A stretch of DNA of 64,000 nt, taken from the NCBI GenBank assembly GCA_028023455.1, contig JAQFVV010012397.1:5128237-5192236 (forward strand), written 5' to 3'. The position numbers and the translations under genes are program-made. Shown here piece after piece: positions 28,952-40,614 of this stretch. Source of the stretch: Epiperipatus broadwayi. Taxonomy: Eukaryota; Onychophora; Udeonychophora; Euonychophora; Peripatidae. The notes beneath the pieces were generated by a model that saw nothing but the letters and a program-made list of their open reading frames with translations, was not told the origin of the DNA and ran no database searches. The first letter of the stretch is position 1. Every line of letters begins with the position of its first letter.

Positions 28952-30109
28952 CTATTCTATTTTAAGTCTTTTCAATTTAACTTTAGGTTTATTTAAATCT
29001 CTTTCCTTAACTATATTTTCTCGAAGAAAACCTTTATTATTTATCTTTCTATCTATAACTCTAAGTTTAACTTTGGCCTTTCCAATATCTCTTTCTTTAT
29101 CAATAATCTTTCTGCTAATATTTAAATTGAATACCTTTTTATTTCTCTCAAATTTTAATAAGATATATCTTATGAATTTTGTCCTACTAGCATACTTGTA
29201 AAATAGGTCTTTTCTAGTGCAGTAATGGTACAAATTATCACTCAAATATCCAGGTTCTAATATATATAAAAATATGCTTTCTTTGTACCACATAAAATTA
29301 CCATGATATTGTTCTTTATATTGACTTTGATAAACACATTCTGTTCTTTCTAGTAATTTTTGAGAGTTAATTTTAATCTTTTCTGGTAAACTTAATTCAA
29401 CTTCTAAAGTTTGAGCACTTTCATTCATTTTATTATAATGCATTTTTATTTCTCCTAACTCTAGAGTATTATTGTCTAACCATTGAAAACCTAACTGTCC
29501 AATTTCTAAATTGTCAATAGTGTCCTTTAATCTTTCATAACTTAATTCTACTTCTTCTAATTGCTTTTTTGAATTTAATTTTATTTTTAAGGATTTATCA
29601 ATTCTTTTATCCTCACTATAGTATTCATCAAAATTTTTAGGTTTCTTTATAGTCTTTCTTTCAACTACTTCTAATCTGGCTATAATTCCTTGATTTTCTT
29701 CTTTCATTTCATTATTTATTTCTTCAATTTTTGCTTTTAAAGAATTAGCTTCTACTATTGTCTCTTCTCTATATTTTTCCATCTTTTCATCAAATTTTAT
29801 TTCTACTCTTCTAACACTATTATCTACCAGAGCTTTTAATTCATTAGAATTGACTTTCATCTCAGCTCTAAGTTCTTTTAATTCATTAGAGTTGGTTTTC
29901 ATCTCAGCTCTAAGATCTTCTTTTAATTCATTAGAGTTGGTTTTCATCTCAACTCTAAGTTCATCAGAATTTGTTTTTATCTCAGCTCTAAGTTCATCAT
30001 ATTTAGACTCTAGTCTCTCAGAATTTGTTTTCATCATAGCCTCCAGTGTCTCTATTAAATTCCCCATATCAAAATTACCACTAACTGACATTTCACTACT
30101 GTTATCCAT
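28952..30109 (-). CDS. Intact 385-residue coiled-coil protein of the LTR element
   Basis: This is the only long ORF of the element, uninterrupted from Met to stop. Residues 38-98 hold five short repeats built on DELRAEIKTNS/NELRAEMKTNS. Heptad-rich, highly charged sequence continues to about residue 155 and should form a coiled coil. Residues 190-330 are mixed, with aromatic patches (QYHGNFMWYKESIFLYI, DNLYHYCTRKDLFYKY). The C-terminus is basic, with two related blocks (KERDIGKAKVKLR, KERDLNKPKVKLK). No CCHC zinc knuckle, protease or polymerase motif is present, and I see no signal peptide or membrane segment. By position it could be a Gag-like structural protein, because many invertebrate Gag proteins begin with a coiled coil and basic tails can bind nucleic acid. 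That is inference. A leader of about 1.7 kb precedes it. Confidence 0.75.
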   Translation of the reverse strand: MDNSSEMSVSGNFDMGNLIETLEAMMKTNSERLESKYDELRAEIKTNSDELRVEMKTNSNELKEDLRAEMKTNSNELKELRAEMKVNSNELKALVDNSVRRVEIKFDEKMEKYREETIVEANSLKAKIEEINNEMKEENQGIIARLEVVERKTIKKPKNFDEYYSEDKRIDKSLKIKLNSKKQLEEVELSYERLKDTIDNLEIGQLGFQWLDNNTLELGEIKMHYNKMNESAQTLEVELSLPEKIKINSQKLLERTECVYQSQYKEQYHGNFMWYKESIFLYILEPGYLSDNLYHYCTRKDLFYKYASRTKFIRYILLKFERNKKVFNLNISRKIIDKERDIGKAKVKLRVIDRKINNKGFLRENIVKERDLNKPKVKLKRLKIE

Positions 30110-31767
30110 TATTACTAGAACTATAATATTATATACTCAAAAAAAAAAAAATCTAAGATATATATATATTTATTTCTATATAGTAATTATCACAGATCAA
30201 GGGCTCACCATCTCCAATCATTATTCCAACAAGCAATTATTTAACTAAAAAAAAAAAAAATACAAGCCTTTTTAATCTTATAATACATAATAGCTATCTG
30301 ACAATCTAAATTTTGCTTATTTGAACTCATGAACTTCTTGGCTTAAAAAAAAAAATCTCATCTATCACCATAATATCAACAAATTTCTCTAAAATATATA
30401 TAGAAAGAGAGTAACAATTGATATCACTAAATAACATTCATTTATATTTAATGATAATAAATATTCTACACTTACACAATATTGAAATATGGAATCTTCA
30501 TATCAAATTCAATATGACCTTGAAATATTTAAAAAAAAATACAACTAAATGTTCACATGCCTTAAAATAACTAATTTGATAATATAATGAGACAACTTTC
30601 TCATTCAAAATAATGGTAGTTAAGCATAAACTTACTAAATTGATACCTATAAATTTTCTGGACCTTAAAACTTAATAACATTTTATATATATATAAAAAA
30701 AAATATCCACTTCACTAATTATTAACTTTTGTGCCCGAAATACTATTTTAATAAAATTGTACTAATGCAGTCCACTATCAACAAACATTCACTAATTGAA
30801 CTTCATGTTTAAAAGTCATTTATAATGAAAATATAATATTACTATACTTGTTTTCAAACCTTAATTAATAATCAATGTAATAGATTATTTGTCACAAGCA
30901 ATAATCAATTAATCTAGTCCCTAAGTTTGGTGTTATATATTTAAGTTATATACTTATCTATTCCTCCAAAGATCTGATAGATTTTAACAACCAAAAGATT
31001 GATTAGCACTTCACAACTTTGATGTAGATAAAAGAATTCAATCATTATTCCCAAAGCATACAATGTTCCATGAACACTTAGATGATTATCACATTTCATT
31101 CTATCCAATTTACTACAACCCATAATAATTTTCTGAAAACACTATTACACTACCCTGCTTATATTTAAGTCTTAGGGGCTATTACTTATAAAATATTTCC
31201 TTGCTCATCTTAAGGAGACTTAGAGGTAAATATCATACATATATCAAAATAATTATACCTTACTCTCTTTGGAGTTTTAAAGATAAAATCATGGCAGGAC
31301 CACTGTTAGCTGCTTCATGATAAATAATAATAATAATAAACATCAAAATTTGGGTTGAAGCAATGAATGAGATCAATCAATACAAGTGACATGAATGCAT
31401 TACATCCCTAAGACAATGACAAAAATTCCCCATCCAACATCAATACTTGCAACAGAACCAACCAAACTCCAACAATCAAATATCCCATCCAACCTTCAAA
31501 ATTATAGATTTTCTACAACATAAACTTTCCAAATATGGACAAAATTATTATACCGTACTTTAACACCATCATTAAAAAATAATACAATAACACTAACCAT
31601 CACCATCTAAACATAAGGCTAAAATATTTCCATTTATAAAAAAAAAAAAAAAATTAAACATACAAAAATGTTTCTTTTTCTTTAAACTATACATCTCATA
31701 TTAATATATATATATATACTATACATTTCTCAGGTATGTGGGGTATTTCAAGCCCTAATTAGCTTAT
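30110..31767 (-). other. Long untranslated leader of the LTR element
   Basis: About 1.66 kb separate the primer binding site from the ORF start. I found no domain in any frame; frames are short and stop-rich. Packaging or promoter signals may be here, but none is recognisable. Confidence 0.5.
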
Positions 31768-31790
31768 TTCGAGCCCTAGTTGTTGCGCCA
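31768..31790 (-). promoter_or_regulatory. Primer binding site complementary to a tRNA 3' end
   Basis: The plus strand reads TTCGAGCCCTAG, then TTGTTGC, then GCCA. This is exactly the layout of a tRNA from T54 to A76: T-loop TTCGAGC, 5-nt stem CCTAG, 7-nt acceptor strand TTGTTGC, discriminator G73 and CCA. On the coding strand it starts TGGCGCAACAAC, 2 nt from the 5' LTR, as expected for minus-strand priming. The tRNA would have acceptor GCAACAA; I cannot name its amino acid. Confidence 0.85.
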
Positions 31791-31792
31791 AA

Positions 31793-33651
31793 TGTAATGG
31801 AACGTATATGAGGCATTCCATTAAAATTAAAGATTGAAGAAAAACGAAATTATTCCAGTTATATTTAAATAAATTGTTTAAATGCACTTCCAGCTAGCTA
31901 TATATAAAACAAATCTAAAATCATGCAAAGCAATGAGATCTATCTTTATAATTTATTTTTAAAGATGATGTGACTAACTAATCAATATATATATTAGAAA
32001 CAAAGGGACTTCTACTAAATTCAAATATACACATCTAACTATATAAATTTATGTACCTCTAAATATATAAATGAATAATAATATGTGTAAGTGACCTACA
32101 AACCAAATAATAAATGAAATATGAAATTATCTTTTATTATTTATAAATTCAATTAATTTCATAATAACTTTGGCATTAAAAGAAAATAAGAATAATATAG
32201 TATCGCTCTTTTAAATAATTACAAAGGCATTATTTATAAAAACAAATAGTACATCCTTTATTTTATGTTATAGTTTAACTTTAAATAATATTGATGTTTT
32301 AAATATAAATACAAAGAATAACTATATGTATATACTTGTAATAAGCATATATAGATTAAATATATAAAGACATATTTTGCCTAACCATTATAATATAAAT
32401 ATAACAATTCATATATAACTTCAACCTATAAATTACATTTTAAGATTTTTAAATTATTTAAGATAATTGTCTGAACATCTGTTATACGTTTAATATTATT
32501 ATAAAACAAGATGCTTAAATTGACCACTTATAAAACGTTGTATTTTATAATAAAAAAAAAAAAATTAAAAGTAAATAAAAAAAAATATCAATCTCAAAAA
32601 TATATTTATATATTACTCATACATATATAAAATTATTAAATACCTTTTAAAGTTCATTTAGCTAATTTTCCTTTCCAAAAAGTTAATTTATTCCATGAGT
32701 TCTTTTATCCGTTTACTTTTGATTATTAGAATGCATTCTATCGAAAGGCGAAGAAATTATTATATTAAAGAAAATTGTTAATCCTTAGATATATGCATAT
32801 TTTATCCGTTTTAAAATTTCCTTCCTTTTAAAAAAATAAATAAACCAATTAAAATGTTAAATCCAGAATGTTAATTCCAATTACTTCCAAATTATGATTA
32901 AATTGATGATTATACATTTAAGATAGCTATATCTAGTTTCAACTCCAGACGCGATGAAATTTATACATTGAATTTTTTTAGTTGTTCCATTGAAAATTGC
33001 CTTGGAATAAATGAAAGCGATGATGCAGCCTCCTGGCTGCGATTCTTGATTAACCTGCCATAATCTATGTATTTACCATAAAATATATATATTATTTCAG
33101 TATTTTGAAGAATAGTAAATTTTATAGAACTAAAGTACAATAAAATCTTTATTTTTCAGTTGTTTGTTCTATATCTATTCCAATAATAATAATAATAATA
33201 ATAATGGCCTCTTTTATTGTTGTTGTTGTTGTTCCATGCGCCAGCAGATGCTATTTTAAAACTCATGTTATATATGTTCTCTTTTAAAATAATTAACATT
33301 AAAATAAAAATAAAATATCAAGTATATATATATAAAATATTAAATTGAAAATTTGATATCTTTAAAAATATACATATATTATAATTTATTACATTTAATA
33401 ATCATTGTAAATAAAATAATTTTTTTTAACTAACAATTTATATGTCCTTATTTATTTTAATAATTAAATGTTTATTATGATGTACTATCAATATATATAA
33501 ATAAAACAATAACTTCAAATAATAACTATATTTAATAAACATAAAAGAAAAATTTAAATATTTCATATGTAAACATCAACTTAAAGAGGTTTTTTTTTTT
33601 TAATAACAAATGATAATTTAAAAATATAATATCGACTTATCGATATTTACA
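31793..33651 (-). repeat. 5' LTR of the element (right copy)
   Basis: 1859 bp, with TGTAATGGAACG at the primer-binding-site side and ATTTACA at the outer end. It lacks the 88-bp segment present in the left copy. The outer end abuts an (AT)n/(AG)n tract and then the RTE-like fragment at 33680. Confidence 0.9.
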
Positions 33652-33679
33652 ATATATATATATATAGAGAGAGAGAATT

Positions 33680-34215
33680 AATCATAGAATAAAACGTGTA
33701 TGGAATGCTTTTGGTCAAAATCATTTAATATTAAAAGGAGTGTTTAAATTTTTTTTTTTATATAAATGTTTTTTTTACCATTTTTTAAATATGGATCTGA
33801 GAATTGGACACTTAACATAAGAGTAATACAGAAACTTCAGATAATAAGCTATGGAGAGATATATTTTGGGAGTAACAAAAAGAGATCAAAATCAAAATAA
33901 TTGGTGGGAGAATGAATAGGCATCATTGACATTATTGACAGAATCAAAAGATTGAAGTAGAATTGGGCTGACCATATTGTTAGAAAACATGATAATAAAT
34001 AAAAAGTTGGAAGTCTAAAACTGAATTGCAAAAAATGATTGAAGACCTAGAAAAAACCCACAAGTGAAATAGATGGATAGACTAAGGAAGTTTGTGTTTT
34101 GTGGAGAAAAAAGACTATTATTGTGAAAAACTTGAAGCGGAAATAAACTTGGAGAGTCGTTCTTCTGCAGTGGATTGATAATGGTTGAAAATAATTACGA
34201 TGAAGATAATATATA
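33680..34215 (+). mobile_element. RTE-like non-LTR 3' fragment, inactive
   Basis: Plus-strand frames read RVWNAFGQNHLILKG near 33696, then a broken GSETW region (SENWTLN at 33789). RIKRLK and NWADHIVRK follow near 33940, and the end is LGESFFCSGLIMV-like, before a GATGAAGAT tail. These are the same C-terminal blocks as in the copy at 6000-6440. Stops and frameshifts are frequent. Only the 3' third of the element is present, as expected of 5' truncation. Confidence 0.8.
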
Positions 34216-35287
34216 CAATTATGATGGTTAGATTACGATTTTTATATATACACATAGCTAAAAACTGGATAGGTAGATGAAATTATTAAAAAAAAACAAA
34301 TTTTTTTAAAAAAGTTTTTGTTTAAAAAAACTAATTTTATATTTTCAATTAGTCATTATGAAAATAATAGAAGTGAGTAAACACTTTAAATACATTTCAT
34401 TTTAAATTGAAAACATTATTTTCACAGACCAGTGGTTTGAAAGATAAAAATATTAAAAAAAACTCAACTCTATTGTCATTGTGAAAAAGATTCAGATGGT
34501 TGCAAAATATCAAATCTCCATCCTAGCATGAACAACGGCTGCTATAGCAAATTTCATTGTAAGATTGGATGGGATATACTTAAATGTGTAGTTCAGGATT
34601 TTTTTAAAATGTTATATCTTGCTTATTTAATTTTTTTATAATTATGTAATCATAAATTAAAATATTTATTATTTTAGTGGTCCATATTTACTCACATATA
34701 TCGTTATTATAATAAATATGTTGGTTGTGCGCGTTCTTCAATGATCTGAAAATTTGCTTAGTTGATTTTAAAGTCTACTGGCATACAGTATTGTGATCAG
34801 CATTAAGAAAACACTCGATCACAGGCAGTGATAAAATAATCTTTTTAAAATTAATTTTTAAAAATATTTTCAAGTTCAATTTTAAAGCAAATTTTTTTTG
34901 TATTACAATATTTATTAATTTATCTCTCTATTTTTTTGCACGTTTGTTCGTCTATTTATCAATCTCTGTTATCCAAAATGCTCTTTGTATATTCATACTT
35001 GAAAATTCATATTATATAAAATGTTCACATAGATCGATTATACTGAATGTATTGAAACTTGTCTTAGTGCATCATTTTTCTCTGTGTGTATATATATATA
35101 TTATTAAATATTCGTAATCAGATTTCAATAAACTAGCCAATACAGCCTCATAGTAAACTCACAATATAATTGTTTCTCAGAATCAACACTATCAGTTGAG
35201 TGTGAGCTGCTAATGCAAGGTGTAAAGCATAACTCTTAAAAAATTATAGGCCAATTTGATTAAATAATTAATTCAGTCTTACACAGT

Positions 35288-35367
<80 letters not shown>

Positions 35368-37000
35368 AAATATTTTATAAATGAGAACTCTGTTTTTAAA
35401 TCTAAATAAAATCTTCAGGCACAGTGTTTCAAAGCACAACAACCAATCAAAAACAATTGGGCAGGCTAAAAGAACAGTGATACCCTGTCAGGGATCCAAT
35501 CTAAAGATGGTAACTTTGAATTAATCCTGAAGATGTTATAGAATTCCCATTTATATAATATTTCACAATTTATATAATCCTTTAAAAATATTTAATTATA
35601 ATATATTTATGAAACATTATAAGCATGGAAATCTAATATTAATACTGATGATAATAAACCAACATAATTAATAAAAATGAAATGGTTATTAATGAAACTA
35701 ATGATAGAAAACAAAATGCTAATAATATTTATCCAGTATTATCTTGTTAAGCAGTAGTTATTGCCTTCTTTTAATTATTATTTTTACATAAAATATTTAT
35801 AATAAATATGCAAGGAAAGCTTATAAGATTAAATACAGGCTATAAGTCTTATTAAATTGATAGTTGATATAAATATAATTTGACAGACTGTACCTGGATG
35901 TTTATGATTTTAGAACCAAAATTATTGTTAGTTGATATTAAGTTCATAATTAAATTAATCTAGCATAAAGATTTATTTTTCTATTAACAGTAGTTGATTA
36001 ATGTACATAATTTACACTGGATTACACGCATGAGAGATTTCCATAAAGAGATTTGAGAATTAATTATAAGTTGAAAGAACACACTTGATAAAGAAGTGTT
36101 TCAAATTTATTTTAACCAGAAGAAGCATGCCAATAATCTACAAAGTTATACAGGATGTTTTAAGACTCTTTAGTAATATAAAGATGATTGATATTTGACT
36201 TTGATTTTAACACAAGTTCCTTTTTATTATTAAGCATACAATGAAGAAGAGTATGAATGGTTTTAATTTTTTTAATTGACAAGTGCAAAAGATAATGTTC
36301 AAATTTGTGCCAACTTCTTCTTAAATATGATTACATTCAATTAAATCCATCAATGTCTGTAGCCACTATGATAAGTAGCTATGATTAAGCATTCATGTAT
36401 AAATTTTATACCAGCATTAAGAATGTGCCAATAATTATGCATTTCTGAATTTGTAATTGCTTTAACTACAAGTTCAAATACAGGACTACATATAGACATA
36501 AAGTTATTTCAAACAATTATTTGGAAACAACAATAAGTACATTAATGCACTGCCATATTCGAATACAAAAATTGCTTTAGTAGTTTGTACAATGTCATTG
36601 CTAAATTTCTAAAGATATTGACTTTTGTATGGATATGCACAAATTATTTTGAACAACTTAATATTGATATGTTGAATAAAAATTTGGGATGTATCAGTTC
36701 ATTTAACTTGACCGAAGATCTAGAAATTCTGAAATAAGGAGTTGGAAATATGTTCCCCATGAATATAATGAATGCTTTTACCATTTCTGTTACAATACTT
36801 TGATATTAGTATTAAGAATTATGCCCGGTATCATAGTCAGTAATGCATTTGATTTGCTTATGTATGGGGTTGTGGATAAAGTTTTTTTCAGATACAACCA
36901 AGCTTAAAATTATTTCATATAGCATTTCATCCATATCTGCACATTATGTGATTGTTCACCTGACGATAACAGTTACAATGATAAGAAAATAGAGAATAAA
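34216..37000. other. AT-rich DNA; one long (AT)n tract, no recognisable gene
   Basis: Apart from the (AT)n run at 35293-35364, nothing stands out. The 60-codon minus frame over that run encodes only Tyr-Ile repeats. Confidence 0.55.
35293..35364. repeat. (AT)n microsatellite, about 72 bp
   Basis: AT run with a single GTT interruption near 35321. Confidence 0.95.
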
Positions 37001-37009
37001 AAAGGTAAA

Positions 37010-38640
<1,631 letters not shown>

Positions 38641-39250
38641 GTATTAAATAGAAATTTGGATTTAAGAAAGATTTTACCATAAGTAAAAAGAGTTTTAAAA
38701 ATAATTTAGACTAAAGATAAAAGATAAAGATAAAAATGAATTTAGTTTGTGAAAAATAAAAAAGAATGGAAAAATATGGAAGTTGTCTATTCTATAAAAA
38801 AATATAAAAGGGAATCCATTAAAATTATTAGAAAATTTGAAGTTTAAACAGTGGACAGTTGGGTTAGTTTAGGAATAAAAAATTAATATAAAATATAATA
38901 AAAATAAGCTAAAATAGGTTAAAAATTATTAAAATAAAAAATAAAAAGAATTAAGATTATGAATATAGATTACAAATAAATATTAGATGGAGATATTAAT
39001 AAAAGTGGAAAATATAAGATAAAAAATTGAATAATATATAATGTTAAATATATAACATTAAAGTTAGAATAAAAATGAATATGTTAACAATAAAAAAAAA
39101 TATTAGAATTGAAAGTGAATATAAAAAACATAATAAATAAGTAGAATATAAAATTGTAAAATATATTATATATATATATATATGATAAAAAATAATTCAT
39201 TACTAAAAATAATATAAATATAAAAATTATTGAAGTAATTATATATATAT
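38641..39250. other. AT-rich, C-poor spacer between PLE relic and array
   Basis: No coding motif is visible. The strand contains A, T and G but very little C, like the PLE relic before it. It ends in an ATATATAT tract that borders the tandem array. Confidence 0.55.
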
Positions 39251-39344
39251 TGGACATTTAAATGTCTGAAAGTTTCAGATTTTCTTCTCAATAGTTAGGC
39301 ATTGATAAAATGCTGGACTAGTTCTAGTATTTTTATTCCCTAGC

Positions 39345-39386
39345 ACCTCACTGATGACGCTAGAGGCAGAAACCGCGGTCTGAGGT
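39345..39386 (+). ncRNA. Type I hammerhead-ribozyme-like motif, unit 1
   Basis: Stem I is a perfect 6-bp pairing of ACCTCA (39345-39350) with TGAGGT (39381-39386). The core CTGATGA is at 39351-39357. Stem II is short, GCT/GGC around AGA. GAAAC (39369-39373), loop CGCG and GTC (39378-39380) form a 2-bp stem III. Cleavage would follow C39380. The pair next to the core (10.1-11.1) is C/A instead of the usual G-C, so activity may be low or absent. Such minimal stem III versions are known to act as dimers, which a tandem transcript would provide. Confidence 0.6.
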
Positions 39387-39714
39387 TGAGGGTATTTTTG
39401 AAGCTTCATAAGAATTTGTTTTTTAACTTACTCTATATATAACATTTGTAAATAGGAGCTTTATTAAAATTAGGTCATATGACTTGATTTTTTATCAATT
39501 TAATTTTAGTTTTTTGCTATTAATGCTTTGGCGATTTTATATTGCTAGAGCTATTAATATATGGTGTATCTGAACTTAGTTCAGTCACATACGGCTATTT
39601 GAGTTAGATAGCTGGATTTTTGGACATTTAAATGTCTGAAAGTTTCAGATTTTCTTCTCAATAGTTAGGCATTGATAAAATGCTGGACTAGTTCTAGTAT
39701 TTTTATTCCCCAGC

Positions 39715-39756
39715 ACCTCACTGATGACGCTAGAGGCAGAAACCGCGGTCTGAGGT
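39715..39756 (+). ncRNA. Hammerhead-like motif, unit 2
   Basis: Identical in sequence and layout to the motif of unit 1, 370 bp later. Predicted cleavage after C39750 would define a 370-nt monomer. Confidence 0.6.
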
Positions 39757-40085
39757 TGAGGGTATTTTTGAAGCTTCATAAGAATTTGTTTTTTAACTTA
39801 CTCTATATATAACATTTGTAAATAGGAGCTTTATTAAAATTAGGTCATATGACTTGATTTTTTATCAATTTAATTTTAGTTTTTTGCTATTAATGCTTTG
39901 GCGATTTTATATTGCTAGAGCTATTAATATATGGTGTATCTGAACTTAGTTCAGTCACATACGGCTATTTGAGTTAGATAGCTGGATTTTTTGGACATTT
40001 AAATGTCTGAAAGTTTCAGATTTTCTTCTCAATAGTTAGGCATTGATAAAATGCTGGACTAGTTCTAGTATTTTTATTCCCTAGC

Positions 40086-40127
40086 ACCTCACTGATGACA
40101 CTAGAGGCAGAAACCGCGGTCTGAGGT
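40086..40127 (+). ncRNA. Hammerhead-like motif, unit 3
   Basis: Same layout, but stem II has CAC in place of CGC, which removes one G-C pair. This copy should be the weakest of the four. Confidence 0.5.
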
Positions 40128-40455
40128 TGAGGGTATTTTTGAAGCTTCATAAGAATTTGTTTTTTAACTTACTCTATATATAACATTTGTAAATAGGAGC
40201 TTTATTAAAATTAGGTCATATAACTTGATTTTTTATCAATTTAATTTTAGTTTTTTGCTATTAATGCTTTGGCGATTTTATATTGCTAGAGCTATTAATA
40301 TATGGTGTATCTGAACTTAGTTCAGTCACATACGGCTATTTGAGTTAGATAGCTGGATTTTTGGACATTTAAATGTCTGAAAGTTTCAGATTTTCTTCTC
40401 AATAGTTAGGCATTGATAAAATGCTGGACTAGTTCTAGTATTTTTATTCCCTAGC

Positions 40456-40497
40456 ACCTCACTGATGACGCTAGAGGCAGAAACCGCGGTCTGAGGT
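40456..40497 (+). ncRNA. Hammerhead-like motif, unit 4 (truncated repeat)
   Basis: Same sequence as units 1 and 2. The repeat is cut about 115 bp after this motif, so the core is complete. Confidence 0.6.
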
Positions 40498-40614
40498 TGA
40501 GGGTATTTTTGAAGCTTCATAAGAATTTGTTTTTTAACTTACTCTATATATAACATTTGTAAATAGGAGCTTTATTAAAATTAGGTCATATGACTTGATT
40601 TTTTATCAATTTAA

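Larger units (their letters stand above)
26823..33651 (-). mobile_element. Complete LTR retrotransposon lacking pol, about 6.8 kb
   Basis: Two direct repeats of about 1.9 kb (26823-28774 and 31793-33651) flank a 3.0-kb internal region. Each LTR starts TGTAATG and ends ATTTACA on the plus strand. A primer binding site lies 2 nt inside the right LTR and an ORF on the minus strand gives the orientation. The flanks are (AT)n on both sides, consistent with a 4-bp ATAT duplication but not provable in a dinucleotide repeat. The LTRs differ by roughly half a dozen substitutions, microsatellite-length changes and one 88-bp segment, so insertion is recent. No protease, reverse transcriptase, RNase H or integrase motif was found in any frame, so mobility would depend on another element. 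Confidence 0.85.
39251..40614 (+). repeat. Tandem array of a 370-bp unit, 3.7 copies, each with a hammerhead-like core
   Basis: Units start with TGGACATTTAAATGTCTG at 39251, 39621, 39992 and 40362, giving periods of 370, 371 and 370 bp. The last copy stops after 253 bp. Copies are nearly identical; I saw only a few differences, such as GACGC/GACAC in the third. Each unit holds ACCTCA-CTGATGA...GAAAC-CGCG-GTC-TGAGGT, the order of a type I hammerhead ribozyme. No protein is encoded. The array lies 0.6 kb past a decayed PLE in the same orientation and is bounded by AT runs on both sides. The layout fits an animal retrozyme or tandem PLE pseudo-LTRs. Confidence 0.85.

Noticed and set aside
29850-30248. 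A 132-codon plus-strand frame
   Set aside because: It lies opposite the intact 385-codon ORF and reflects that ORF's internal repeats in the other strand.
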